Shown here: piece after piece, positions 50,061 to 63,350 of the stretch
How the letters are laid out: every line of letters starts with the position of its first letter
Position numbering within the stretch: position 1 is the first letter of the stretch
Origin: Straminergon stramineum
Lineage: Eukaryota > Streptophyta > Bryopsida > Hypnales > Calliergonaceae
Reading direction: 5' to 3'
Assembly: GCA_963920665.1 (NCBI GenBank)
Contig: OY987263.1
Span: forward strand, 25,222,547 to 25,286,546
Length of the DNA stretch: 64,000 nucleotides
Made by a program: the position numbers and the translations under genes
The notes under the pieces: model-generated
What the model saw: the letters and a program-made list of their open reading frames with translations, nothing else
The model's database searches: none
What the model was told of the DNA's origin: nothing

Positions 50061-52010
50061 GAGTTAAAATTGTAAAACTCTAAGTAGTAGGGTATTACAT
50101 TTTCCAGATACCTATCATAGTTTTTAGAGTTATGTGCATTAGAAGGTTATGATGTTGGCACATTGAAACATGCCATTTTAACAAATACGGCCCTAAAACG
50201 ATGATTAATATTGCCTATGGCGTCATTCTTTTTAGACCTTCCATAGAAACAAATCCAACTATTGACAGAGCCACTTATGTCTATTACAAGGAAAGTATTA
50301 CCTTGTTAAGGTAGACCAACCCATTTCCACTAGCTTCCTATAACCACCATCCTACTTTTGGCCCCATCTCCACCATAAAACTCACCCAAATCCATTCACT
50401 ATTTTGACAATTTCAGTCAATTAATTCCAACTAGGGTAACGTGTCTGCCTTTTATTGGTGGATACTTTGGTGTTAGTAGGTAAATGTAATGCTAGTTATA
50501 GGTTTAGGGTAGGACATATATGACTCTAGTCTAGTGGTGGTTTTATAATTTAGAGAAGACCACTTTAAAAATTCATAAAAATTACAATTTTTATTGGAAA
50601 ATTATAATTCCACTTGAGTTTGATTTGTGAAACATGCACACACCTCTGAAAAAATATGTGACCCTCTTAGAGTTGGTCTTAATATACTTAGATTGCGAAT
50701 CAGGGTGGTAATAGGCTGGTCTACCTTAAGTTAGTGCATAATAGCATGATTATGTCAAAATTGCATAGACAAGTTACACACAATGGCCTTTACACAATGG
50801 CCTTTACACACAAGGGCCATTAATAGCCATTGAATTAGGTATGGGTGGAAATGTCTGTTGCATAAACTAGAGTGAGAATTTACATCTTTATAATTCCCTT
50901 TGAATTGGTGTAGAGCCATCTTTCATAGATTTATTAGATTTGTTCATTCCAAGCTTTGCTAATTTATAAAGCCTTATGTCAATTTAGTTATCTTGGTGAA
51001 CATTCTCAACATGTGCTCTTTCTAAAGTCAATGACTTGAAATCCAAAGTATTTATTGTAGAGTTTTTGGGTTCTGAGTGCTTTGAATCTTTTGAATATAT
51101 CAAATTGATATAGAGTAGTAAATATAATGTTTTGATGTGACTTAAGTTATGTTGGATAAAATTGATGACATTGGCACTTTCCAAGACAAAGCATTTGGAG
51201 TCTTAAATTTTTATAATTTATATTTTTTATCACAAAAGTCAATTTTGTTATATACATTAACATTTGACAATTTTGGCAATACTTTTAAAGATGTATGGCA
51301 AGAAACGTTAATCTATATTGGTCTTGAACTCTTGGTTTTACAAGCTTTGTGCAAATGAATGTCAAAATTTTGGTGCTTTGAAGCACACTCAAATAATGAC
51401 ATGGACTTTAGTTCATATTCTTTCATATTTGCAGCATTTTACTTGATTGCATCACTGCCTTTTTGTTGTTCAATTCTTTGTGAATCTTATAGTGATGCTT
51501 TTTAGGTAAGAAGTATGATTTATACCCTTAAGGGTTAGAGAGTAGTTTGAATTCTCCACAAACTTCAATGCATGAAGGGTGAAATAGTATAAATCAAATT
51601 TGGAATTCATTTGCCATCTTTTAACAACAACTAAGGTGTTGAGAATGGATGCTTTCATTTGCCACTTTCTAGACCTATTGCTTCATTCAAAGCACATTGC
51701 TGTCAAGAAAACATGATTTTGCCACAATTTTGTGCTTATTAAAAATTTCTTGCAACAATATTAATTCCACTTTTTTGAAATATAATTTGAAATCTAATAT
51801 GGAGTCAAAATAAAAGTTATGAAAATAATTGTAAATGATTTTTTCCTTTATAGTTTTGTGCAAGAGTATACATTGCAATGTTCTCTTTCTGAAGTGCTAA
51901 GAGCTCTTAGAAATGAGCATCAAATGATTTGTGCAAATGTACCAAATCTAAAAAAAAAGTCACATTAGATATTCATTTAAAAGAAAGATAGACTAAATTT
52001 CTGGAGGCAT
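50061..52010. other. AT-rich intergenic sequence
   Basis: No supported gene. A short tandem repeat of ACACAATGGCCTTT lies at 50778-50810. Confidence 0.35.
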
Positions 52011-52018
52011 AAATTACA

Positions 52019-52500
52019 TTGGCCGACAGACTCACAAAGTCGCGGACAAGAAAGTGGACGGCTTGTTGGCCTGGCTTACAAACGCAATCCCAAAGTCACG
52101 GGCAACCTGCTGAACTACCTTGCAAACCCCACCCCCCCGCAATCGTGGACAGGATGGCAGATAAGTTCATGGATGGGCGGATGGACTCTCCGATGGGCTT
52201 GTGGAAGCAATGCCTAAAGCGCAAACGATCTTGCAAATTGGTGGTCGGACTTGGTGAATCGTGGATGGGCTTGGAAAATGGTAGATGGCGTCGCGGATGG
52301 GCTCTGGAAGTGGCGGATAGGGTCACAGACGGGTTGGCGGAAGGATGGACAAGCAAATGGCGACATGGTCGGCACAGACGGTTGATGGCAAATAGGGTAA
52401 AAAACTTATCCCAAGGTAAAAATAATTAAAAACCGAATGTCACAGGACATTCGGGGGGCGCATCGGCGGACGTCTGGACGTCATGTTAGCCTTGCTAAGG
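52019..52500. repeat. GC-rich island ending in a perfect hairpin
   Basis: A GC-rich stretch of degenerate units (GATGG, GTCGCGGA, GGCGGA) gives open frames on both strands, which I read as compositional. At 52433-52454 the arms CCGAATGTC and GACATTCGG form a perfect 9-bp stem with a 4-base loop. GGACGTC is repeated nearby. Confidence 0.45.
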
Positions 52501-53329
52501 CTATGTTTATAAGTGCTTTGGTAGAAGCTTGATACCTAAATTTCCACTCCATTTCTAATTAAAAAGACTTGTAGACAATTGTAATTCGACTACACTTATG
52601 TACATCATCTAAAAGCAATGCTAAAATCTTAGAGAGCAGGCTAACAAAAGTACTCACCAATAGAGACAAGGTACACAAAATGGTCAATAGTAGGATCCAA
52701 GTTCACCACATGGATGTGAACCCCCAATTCATCACCATGACCTCACTCTTTTTTTTTTTTTTGTAATTTGTTGTTTTGAGTGTAGTTTTATATACAAAAA
52801 GTCCAAAAAAGGGTGTAGAACCAAAATAGGTGTATCACAAACAATATAGTATTTGGTCTATAATTAGAATATTATAACTAGAATGCCCCAAACCATGAGT
52901 TGTACTGTTGTACTAAGTTAGAATCCAACTAATCGTGATAAATTCATGGATTATAAGTTATAAGCACACCAGGCTCAAAATTTCACATAAAAGAGACATC
53001 TCTAAGCTAAGATTGGTTGAGGGAACCCTAGTAAGGCATTTAGGTCAATCCCAGAAAATAGGTTCCAGTTTCTCCATTCCATCGATGAAATAGCGGAACC
53101 CCAATTGTTGGCTTGTAGGTGTTAACAGTTAACAATACCTAGATGGGACCATAGAGGAATCTACAGTCAAAGGAGGGTGGGAAAAAGGTAAAACTACATT
53201 TGGGAACCAATGGCGAAGTCAGTTCGCCAAGAATCCTTCTAATGTGAAAGATTCCCTGACCACTGATAATTAAATGACGGGGTGGATTTTATTCCCCCTA
53301 GGCCGATGTATAGAGTCAAAATATGAGTC

Positions 53330-54100
53330 TATACATGTGTTGTGAGATTCCATAAGAGGTTTCCCAGAAAAATTCGAAATTTTCTAATAGTCAGAAGATG
53401 CCCTTCCGGACGGTCAACTACTCAAATTTACAATGGGAAATTCTTAGAAATTCCTAGAAATTCCCCATGTGGCGATAAAATCTCACTAGAAATTAGAATA
53501 GCTTCTTTTATTTTAATAAGCCGCCTCAACAAATTTCAAGACATTCCGATAGTCAAAAATACCCAAATCTGTGAGATTCCCCTATAACCAACAAATTTTA
53601 AAGTTCACGGTAGAGTTGACTAGCAAAGTGGGAGCATATGGAAGTGGATTGAGGCCCAAGATAGGTCTTTTCTTATTCCCCCATACCTACTTAAGAGCCT
53701 AGGCTAGTTACTTTTGCCAAAAAAAATCAAACTCCAAAAGTTGGGTTTTTGCTTAATTTTGGCATTAAGTTGGTGCTAGGTTTCGTTGAGATTTTGGTGA
53801 TAGAAAAAAGTATGAGGGATCTTCATGACTAAAAATAGCCTTGTGAAGCCAATGACACAATCCGTTTGTGATTTGGAATTAATCTCCAAAAGTTAGGTTT
53901 ACAGACCATCATAGAATGAAAACCCTTGAGGATGAGGATGAAAATTCAAAATGATAGGGTTACCTTAGATGAATGAGAGGAGGGGGTTCTTGGGAAAGAG
54001 AATAAAAGGCAAGTCTTCTCTTCTCTCACCACCCCCATTTGTTGTTTTTTGGTTTGTTGGGTCCAATTTATATTGGAATTGTGGCACTTTTAGCCACAAA
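53330..54100 (+). repeat. LTR-like block A
   Basis: Diverged direct repeat of 57830-58830. Landmarks are TTCGAAATTTT, TAGAAATTCCCCATG, GCGATAAAATC, ACTAGAAATTAG, ACATTCCGA and GGTCTTTTCTTA. It ends in a TATA-like GAATAAAAGGC at about 54000 with a pyrimidine-rich start region. It may be a promoter-bearing LTR. Confidence 0.45.
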
Positions 54101-55189
54101 CCTTGCAACGGTGTTTTTCAGGTACTTTTTAGCCATCGTTACTCTTCTTCAAGCTTGTGAGGTCTTTGTGGGTCCTTTGCACCTTGAGCTCTTTGTACTA
54201 ATTCTCCTAAGTGTTTGATGCTTGAGACTTCACTTTTATTGTGTTGTTAAGAGGTTGTGGTTTTGTATATCTTTTAAAGGGTTCTTTGGTCCCCCTCTAT
54301 GTCTTGTCTTTGTACTAATCCTAGAGTAATCCACCATATGACCTAGTGATTCCACTTTGGAGGGCGTTTAGATCAAGTTTGTTATTGTGCTAACCATGTA
54401 TAGCTAACTGTTGAGTGTCAAGTGTCTTTTTGTCCCCCCAATACTAACGTGGTGGTCCCTAAAGGAAGCCAAAAGAGTGTGAGGGTTGGTGGGTCCTGCC
54501 ATAATGGCGAAACTTTGAACCCTCCAAGGGTCAAAGAGTCTTAGTTCACTAGTAGAAAAAGGGCTATAAATGACTAGTGTTAATGACTCCAAACCCAGTC
54601 ATTTAGGACACTTATAACTAAACTATGACTAAAGTCTGATTTAGGGTTTAAGTCATTTCGAACAAGTCATTTAGGACATTGTAGTCATTTATTTGTAATG
54701 ATTTATTTCTCATCCAACTGCTAATGTGGAAGTTTGTTAGTTTGTGATTATATGGGGCAACTGACCTAGCAAGTATAATTGATGACATGGTTTATACCAC
54801 GTGGAGGTTTTGGGTTGGTTGGTTTTAGAATGATGTGGCAAGTGTTGATAGCCCTATTTAGATGAAGTAAAAAATTTTAGATCACTTGTTAGTCATTTTG
54901 TAGTATGATTTTGGCTACAACTGTCATACTTCAGTCATTTTTGAATTTGGTGCAATCATTTAGAAAGGTCCGTATATCCTGAGGGAGTCATATAGTAGTC
55001 ATATGATAGTCATTATTCAGTCATTTATATGTTGGTTACACAATAGTTGAGTAGATGACTATTGCAATCATTCATTAGTTTTATTTAGTTGCAAACAAAT
55101 AAACAAGAAGCAAGAGGATTGAAGAATAGTTTATAATGAATCATTTTGTGTATTAATAATGTGACTACATTTTCATAACTGTACTATAA

Positions 55190-55400
55190 TTGCATTCTAT
55201 TTCTAAGGCTACCGTTTGACTACACTATGACTAAACTATATATGACTATACTCTGACTGTACTCTGATTGCACTATGACTATACTTTGACTGCACTATAA
55301 CTATACTATGACTAAACTATGACTGCAATTTGATTGCACTATGGCTAAACTATATATAAGTGTACCAAGACTATAGTATAACTACGCACTTTGACTATAA
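55190..55400. repeat. Minisatellite of ACTATGACTA-type units
   Basis: Degenerate 8-12-bp units (CTATGACTA, CTCTGACTG, CTTTGACTG) repeat about twenty times inside the CACTA-like element. Confidence 0.65.
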
Positions 55401-55459
55401 TTTGCTTTGAACTTCTTCTTTTCTCCAATCCATAATTTGTTTTTGCTTCTTGGTCCATA

Positions 55460-55840
55460 AAAACTATAGCCAACTACCAACTGAAACAACCAACAACAAA
55501 AGCACGAATCAATAAAACAACAAAATTGCAAAACAACTTTCCTACAAAATTTCAAAATAACAATACAACAAATTGATAGCACAACAATAAAACAAAACAA
55601 TAACATAACAACAAAACAATGATACAACAATAGAACAATAAAAGAACAACACTACAAAACAACACAACAAAAAGAAGATTGTAAACTAAGTCCTCTCTTA
55701 AAAATTGTAGCCAACTATCAACTAAAACAACCAACAACAAAATTGCAAAACAATAGTACAACAACAAAACAATGACACAACAACACAACAACAAAAGAAC
55801 AACACTACAAAAAGAAGATTGTAAACTAAGTCTTCACTTA
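55460..55840. repeat. CAACAA-rich tandem duplication
   Basis: GTAGCCAACTA(C/T)CAACT, ACAACCAACAACAAAA and AAGAAGATTGTAAACTAAGTC each occur twice in order. Open frames here are low-complexity. Confidence 0.6.
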
Positions 55841-56110
55841 GGAAAATTGAAGCAAAAACAAGAGGAGAAAATGAGAAGATGTTTGTAAGAAAGAAGATAG
55901 AAGAAGAAGATAAACTAAAGAGGCGGTGGCTGACCTGAACCTAACTATAAGTGAGAGAAACGAAATCTTTGTCGTTCATCTATTGTAGCTACAATTGCAA
56001 TCTGCAACTGCCATGTTACATTATATTGTATGACTAAATAATGACTACACAATGACTGAAAAATGACATCATCAATGACTAATAAGTGAGATGCAATAAC
56101 AAGATACTAC

Positions 56111-57829
56111 ATGTCAACCGCCACAAAATTAGAAAGGGAGTTGACCTAAAATGTGTTGGCTGACCTAAAATCTAAACCATCTATTTGTTGTCAAGATACA
56201 ATTTGAGCCTTTGATTTGTTGCTGAGGTGAAATTTCACCTGTCCATCCGAGTTGCTCTAGAAAGAAGCAATTTGATTTGTTCATGATCTGAGGTGTCCAT
56301 CTGATCCATTCATCTAAACTATCGATTAGGTCTATTTGATCCATCCATTCAATTCATGATATCCATCCATTCAATCCATCCATGTAAGCCGTCCATCTAG
56401 TCCATTTGTAGCTTAATATTAAATTCAATTTCTTGAGTAGATGGTAGCCCATTGTTTGTCATTCCTCCATTCTACCATAGTCACTTATTGCGCTCAGTTT
56501 ATGACAACACAACTTAAGTATGACTTGATGTAATCCACATCGGCACTAGCCCAACTTGGAGCGAGGAAGTCAATTCTTCATCTTCGCAAAACAATCCAAG
56601 GAAAATAAGAAGAAAATAAAGGCTGGAGGAATGATGGATTGACAAGAAAGGAGAGATCATTTGATAGGAAAGATTGAGAGTAGATAGGATAGAAGAAGAA
56701 TTCTCAAATCTTGTTTGAGCCCTTGGATTAAATTTAGGTGATTACTGCAAGGTTAGAAGTAAGACATAGGATGTATGAGGTAGTTCAACCTTGTAAGACA
56801 CAATGGCGCATCTTTAGCTAGCCTCATAAGTAAAAACGAGGGTAGTTGGGCCATTGTAGGACATAAGAGGAATAGTGTCAAAAGAAAAGAAGAGGGAGGG
56901 AAAGAAATAGGACAAAGCCAATGAACAAAACTTATATTAACTTACTCTATTATTAAAACGGCAATTCGTTGCATCGTATCAAGAGAGTTCATGGTGGAGG
57001 AGGAAGAACTCCCAATAGGCATGGTCGATGAATCGAGTTCTGAGGTATGAGAAAACCCATCCCTAACTTTTTTAATCCCCCTATTTAGTAGTTATTAACT
57101 TTGGTAGAGGTCCACCTCTAAGACAAATCCTTAAGGCCAAAGGTTTGGTCACCTTCTTAGAGTAGAAACCTAGAAAGGAGGTTCATAGCTTTCCAAAAAT
57201 CTAAGTGTGAGCCCTCAAGTTGGCACTTGGAACTCAAAGTTTTCTTTTTTTCTTTTTATTAAGTTTTTAGCGTATTTACATGCAAAAAGGTATAAAAAGA
57301 GTGTTTGAGTGGTATTTGATAGAAGTTCTTACGAATGTAGTGAGGGGTCATCCTAGAAATACGGAGTATCTAAATTACTCCAATTTCATGTTTCTAGTGC
57401 CTAGTTGAGAGTCTGAGAGGTCAATTAAGTGTTTCCGAGATAATTAAGGATTTGAGTGTTAGCTAGTCCTAGTAGTTGTCTATACTAAACTAAGTCTTGC
57501 AAATGCATGGAATAAGTTGGCTAAGACTATTTTAGGTTTAGAGAGTCTAGTATAGGTCACCATCCAATTTATAAAGAATTTGGATTGGTAAAGACTTATT
57601 TGCAAGTAACTTACAAAGGAATGAACTAAACCGCAAATAAGGTAAAGGGAGAGCGACCGGAGCATGAAAAAAAGTGCTTTTAACTTAAAAGCATGTCAAA
57701 AGCCAACATTAGAGTTGATTGTCTCAAGATTCCTTGATACAAGGATGATTTCCCCTTTGAGCGAAAATTAATAGGGAATTGCTAATTTTAGCTTCTCCAT
57801 GAATAGTGCAAAGTCAATTGTAATGTTGC
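56111..57829. other. Intergenic sequence
   Basis: No gene recognised. Short CATC/ATCC-rich repeats lie at 56280-56400. Confidence 0.35.
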
Positions 57830-58830
57830 ACTTTGATTTTGGGAGTTTCTTAGAAGCTACCCAAAAAATTTCGAATTTTTCCGAAATAATCATGATGACC
57901 CCATAGAAAGTCAACTACCTTTAAACATGATCGTAAATTCCTAGAAATTACCCATGTTGCGATAAAATCCCACTAAAAATTAGGATAAGGTTTTGTGTGC
58001 TAATAAATCACCCCACAAAATTTGAAGATATTCCGACATTTTCAAGTACTAGAATTGGCAACGACATTGAATTTTTGAAGAATTTATAATTTGACGACAA
58101 GTTGATCGACATACTAAGAACTAGCGGTGTCCAAATGATGTGAATAAGGGGTCTTTTCTTACTTCCATGAACCTTTTAATTAAACCTAGCCAAACAGTTC
58201 CTTCAAAAGAAACAAATTCCCAAAGTTAAAGTTTTGACTTTTTCTTTGGAGTTACTATAGGTTGATTTTACTCTTACAAATGGCTTGAAAGAAGGGGGTA
58301 AGGGTCCTCTAGACTAATTTGGGTCTTTTAAACACAATGGTACAATCTTTATTCAATTTGGAGTTATTTCCTAGAAGATAGGAAAGATCCAACAATAGGT
58401 TTGACTTTTTATAATAATTAGAAGTAATTCAAAATTAATTTTGCAAATATCTTTTGAAAAATTAAAGATTGGATTTGGGTAAGATCTCTTTTCTTGCGTA
58501 ATAAGCTATCTTTTGTTTAAAGAAAGAGAATTTAGAAATACTTTGGATTAATTAGCAAAATATTTAAGTTAATTAGGATCATTTTCAAAAGATTTTTGAA
58601 AAAAGATCTTGGATTTGATTTAGTCAAGATTTATTAGCTAAATTGTAAGGGTTCTAGAGAATTCTTCCATTAAAAAAAACTTATTTAGGAAATATGTTAG
58701 GATAATTTAGAAAATATCTCGAGATCAAAAGTAAATGTTTTTCCACCAACAACTTATTGGGGAGGGGCCTAGGGCATGTATAAAAGGCCCCTTCCCTCAA
58801 GGTTGTCAATACCCTCATTCTTTTAACCAA
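57830..58830 (+). repeat. LTR-like block B
   Basis: Partner of 53330-54100. It has a clear TATA box: GTATAAAAGGCCCC at about 58776-58789, followed by CCTTCCCTCAAGG. Confidence 0.45.
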
Positions 58831-61800
58831 CTTTTGCTACTGGCGTGGTCGGAACACTGATCCAAGTCGAGATCTGACTTGATTTTCATTCTATCTTTTG
58901 ATTTGCACACTTTGAAGGATGAGAAGGTTCCTTCAAAGTGATTTCTATGATATTTCTTTTGAGTTCTAGAGGCTAAGCTTCCATTTTCTGTGATTTGTGA
59001 GAGTTTGGAAGGAATAAACCTTCAAACTCTAATTTCGTTTAAGATTTCTTGAAAACTAATAATTTGTGTTCATTGCAACATAATTTCATATTAATAGGCT
59101 TAAGGTGGTAAAACTTGACTTTACCAAAATTTTATTAAACCAATCTTTGCCCAAAATTCGTGGTATAACGGAATTAAGGAATTTTATTACTAAAATTCAA
59201 TTTAAATGCTATCATGTGTATTTCCTTTAGTGATTAAACTTAGATACTTTTAAATTTTGAAGAATTCATCTTTAATATTCAATTAAACATTGTCATATGT
59301 ACCTCCTTTACAGATTAAAACTTTCAAAACACTATAATTTGACCATCAACACTGTGTAAGCCTAAGGTTGCCTCCGCACAGCGAAGCTTTGACTTTGGAA
59401 TTTTCAAAATTTATACTTTTTCAAGGTGGTCCCAAGTATTTAAGTACTTGAAATCATTAGGAAAATTTCTTTCTTTGTATGTTGGGAAAATGCCCTTGCA
59501 TGTGGAAGTAATTTGGGTCATTTAATTTTGTGAGAGAATTGGAGAGAAATAGTCAAAATTCTTTAGTTTGAACTCTTGATAAAAACCTTAGTAGTAGTTA
59601 AAGAAAACCCAAAATTTAGATTAGTTTTTCCCTTATTTCGAATTATTATAGTTACCTCGAAAGGAGAATTCCCATTAGATTAGAATACTTAGTTCGCTTA
59701 ATAGAGTGTTAGTGTAGTTTTAATAAGTTTCCAAAAAATCCCAAAAATCAGTTTAGTTTAATAGTTAGTTTGATTTGCATCCATTTCCAAACCAGTATAA
59801 TTAGTATAACCAGTGAATCAAGTAAGAGCAACCCATGTGACAGGAATGATTAGGACCACCAAAGCAAGGAACAACCAGGGCAACCGGAAGATGGAAGCCA
59901 ACAACTAGTGGACGGAAGGGAACATGAGGCGCTGGCCAATAGCACCTCGCCACGTGGCATAGCAATGAAGAGCAGACAGGGAGCTGATCGGGAAGCCAGA
60001 CAAGGAGCTGATTGGAAAGCCAAACAGAAAGCTAAACAAGGAGTTGGATGATGAAAATTTGATTGCTAAACTAAACCTCACAATTATGAGTATTGGTTCT
60101 CTCTAATTTGGTAAGCATTAAGCCAAGGCAGTGGTAGCCACACTCATAAAAAATTTGGTTTGTTTGCCAAAAATCAATTAAAACTCTCACTTCCTCCATA
60201 GCTACTACAAATCCACATTTCTTGCAAAAAGAACAAAACACAAACAACAAAACAAGTAAGAGAGATGAAGTGAGGAAGATTTAGAAGTAGGGAGAAAGAA
60301 GGTGACAAAGAATCTTACAATTAATAAGGTACGAAAATTTAGATTTGATTTGATATTTTATTCTGAAAAACTATTCATTAATTTGTTGGTTAGTCATTAA
60401 TTAGGATTCCCATAAGAATTAGAAGGCTAGGCTTTGGTTAAATTTTGTTTTATTAGACTTAATAAGACAAATAGATAAAGACAAAACGCCAACTAATATC
60501 TTTTGGATGATTAAGAAAATTACAAAATAATTAGAATTGATTTGATTTAGAGGATTTTAAAGGTTTTAGGATATTAAAACAATTTTTAATTAATTAGGAA
60601 GTGTTTTAAATACAACCATAATTAATAAAATTCCATAACTATTAGTAGGAAAAGCAAAATTGAAATAAAAATACAACAATGAATGAGGATTAATTTCAAA
60701 TTGCATGATGGATTAGCAAAAATGGAGGAGAAAGGAGCGGATTATTATGAAACCAGACATCTCGTGATCCTCAATGACGGTACGATTGACCCATTCATGG
60801 AAAAGGTACGTTAAAATTCTTCATATTTTGCTTTTTAAATTTCATTTTGATTAAAATTTCATTTGATAGAGTGAACCATCAAAAACTTTAGAAAAATTAG
60901 ATTAACATTTAAAAATTCCAATTCAATTTAATTTAGAAAATAATCCAAAATTTCACCAATTACAATTAGATGAACCTTATTTGAAATTTGGATGAAAAAT
61001 TGATAATTCCATCCAAAAGAATCAAGCAAAAGAATCTTAGAATCTTGAGAGAATTTAAAATTTAAAATTAATTAGAAATTATAATTATTTGTTAGACTAA
61101 GAGTCAATGATGAATGAAATTTAATTTATTAGACTTTTAAAACAAATTTCATTCATTAATAACTTTTCTGTTAGGAATTTAGTTTTTTAGTGTCTTACCT
61201 TGTTGGAAAGGTAATTTCTGAGTTTTCAATTTAAAAATATAAAACCCTAAAAATAATAATTTTAGAATAGAAAGTTTGATTTACGTTAGATTAGAAGATA
61301 ATTAAAAAGAATTTCTAAAGAATCTTTAAGGAATCATTTAAATTAGGAATAAATTAAGGAATCTCTTAAAAATTTCAAAACCTCTTTTCATTTAAAAAAT
61401 ACTTGAATTTTAAATGAAAAAAGGTTGGATGAAGTTTGATCTTAATTTGGATGAAGTTCTTTGATTATTGGTCAAATTAGGTTTAGGCTTAAAATTAGGT
61501 AACTAACATATTTAAAAACTCAACCCTAATATTTAGATTTATTTCAATTAGTTTTACTATTTTTAATTCGTAGATGAAGGTTGTGATGTAGTTTAGGGGT
61601 CAATATTTCATCCATTCATTTCTTTTATTAGGGAAGTTAGAATTCAACTTGCTTTTTCATTTTGGAAAGAGCAAATTATATTCTACAAGTTAGGATAAAT
61701 TGATTTTAGTTTGAATTCATCTTTTCATTAGATATTTGATTTAGTTAACTATAGTTTTAAAGTTTAGGATTTACATGATTTGAGTTCAATTTGGATATTT

Positions 61801-62120
61801 AAAAACAAAGTGTCCATTACTTGAAAGGCGTGAATTGAACTTAGATTGAAAACACCCTAAATAGTTGATTTAACAAATGATTTGAACCCATGTGCACGTT
61901 TTAACTCAGAGGGTGGAGTTTAAAACACTCACACTAAAGCATGCCCAAATCAAAGTAAAAATGAAGAAGTTATCACTGGATGAAAGTTAGGACTTAATTT
62001 GGATGAAAAATAGTTAGACATAAAATTTGGAAGGAAATTGAGGAGAATAGGAAGATGCTATTAATTAGGGTCCAGAGGTGAAAGAAAAATCAATTCCGAA
62101 TTGTAGATTAAGAGGAATTA
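58831..62120. other. AT-rich sequence downstream of LTR-like block B
   Basis: A short patch at 59845-60060 is GC-richer and starts an open frame (MIRTTKARNNQGNRK) that stops after 20 codons; it may be the start of a decayed gag. Otherwise nothing recognised. Confidence 0.3.
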
Positions 62121-62121
62121 A

Positions 62122-62163
62122 TGGATGAAGTTTTAGATGCCGACTAGCGATCAAACTTCATCC
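62122..62163. repeat. Hairpin repeat, copy 1
   Basis: Arms GATGAAGTTT and AAACTTCATC around an AGCGATC-containing loop. The same hairpin recurs at 63306-63350. Confidence 0.55.
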
Positions 62164-62193
62164 ATCAAGAACTTTTAGTGGGAATATCGGATT

Positions 62194-62912
62194 AAGGTAG
62201 GAACACCCATAAGCATGATTGTTCCCATGGGCGTCAGTGCGTGACCTATGTTGTGACCCATTGCCGTTGTTTCGAGTCCCATGACAGAGTGTTAAGAAGA
62301 AATGGTGGTTATGGAAGAAAACGGTGGCAGAATTTAATGCCAATGGGTTTGCAAGTAGGTTCAATGGATGGTGGATTATTTTCATTTAGTAAAAATGACA
62401 AGGTGGATAGGGTGTTGGTTTAGGATATTGTGCATGGTGGCACGGCGGCACCTACAAGCAGGCGGTAACTTCAAGGTTCAACTGCACTGAATCAAATGTG
62501 CAGATAGGAACGATAAAGAGGGCATGAGGATACATTTACCCTTGCATTTATTGTATAGATATGTCAATTCTACAGTATTGGTTGCTTGGTATTGTGGAGT
62601 ACTTTCTGATGGATTCAAGTGTAGTTTGTAACTATTACAATAACTAGTCAAGCTTAGCATAGTATTAGCACAAGACAATTATGGGTTCAATTCGGCTTTA
62701 CTTCAACACTTGCTACTGACAAACATTGATTTTCAGTGATTTTGTGCTTTGGAAATTTATTGTGAACAAATGCTTGTGAGTGGCAATCATGAACTGCTAC
62801 CAATATTTTTGTTTTCTTCTTGCTAATCTAATGATATAATTTTCGAGCTTAATTGGTCAAGTCTAGTACTTCAATCTCCTTAAAATGACGCATATGGGTG
62901 TTCCTACCTTAG
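62194..62912. mobile_element. MITE candidate, 719 bp, 19-bp inverted ends
   Basis: TAAGGTAGGAACACCCATA at 62194-62212 is repeated as its exact reverse complement at 62894-62912. No coding capacity. A TAA/TTA flank would fit a Harbinger-type element, but the duplication is not convincing. Confidence 0.6.
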
Positions 62913-63305
62913 CAAGTGTCTTACCAATTTGGAAAGCTAAAGTTAAGGGATACAAGAAAAACATATAAAATCACCAAAGAATCATAAATAGACAAAGGCT
63001 AATCCAAATCCTAAATGCTAAGGGAAACCAATCACAAATCTAGAGAGTAGTAGCTAAGTGAGGGAGTGAAGACTCTAGGCTTGTAGGAGAAGATCAGTAG
63101 AGTCTATAGGATCCTCTCAAGTAGGAAAAAACCACGAAGAACCAAAAAGATAATGAAGGATGAAGTTTAGACTAGGATTGGATGAGACATTCATAGAATT
63201 AAGTTTCCAATAAAGACCAAACTCTAGATTTAAGTAGGGATAAGTCTCTTGAATCACTCCAAGAAATTTTGAGTCATTTTTAATTAGGAAATTAGACTTA
63301 AATTG
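62913..63305. other. AT-rich intergenic sequence
   Basis: Nothing recognised. Confidence 0.35.
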
Positions 63306-63350
63306 TGGATGAAGTTTGATGAACCAAATAGCGGTCAAACTTCATCCACC
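63306..63350. repeat. Hairpin repeat, copy 2
   Basis: GATGAAGTTTGATG...GCGGTCAAACTTCATCC. Same stem as at 62122-62163. Confidence 0.55.

Larger units (their letters stand above)
54547..56110. mobile_element. CACTA-type non-autonomous element, left end clear, right end not found
   Basis: Begins CACTAGTAGAAAAAGGGC, a typical plant CACTA terminus. Many AGTCATT subterminal repeats follow (54590-55060). The mirrored AATGACT appears at 56045-56085, as expected near the opposite end. I found no matching TAGTG terminus, so the right end may be lost. Confidence 0.65.

Noticed and set aside
55382..55794. Cysteine/leucine-rich minus-strand ORFs
   Set aside because: Antisense of CAACAA-type low-complexity repeats.
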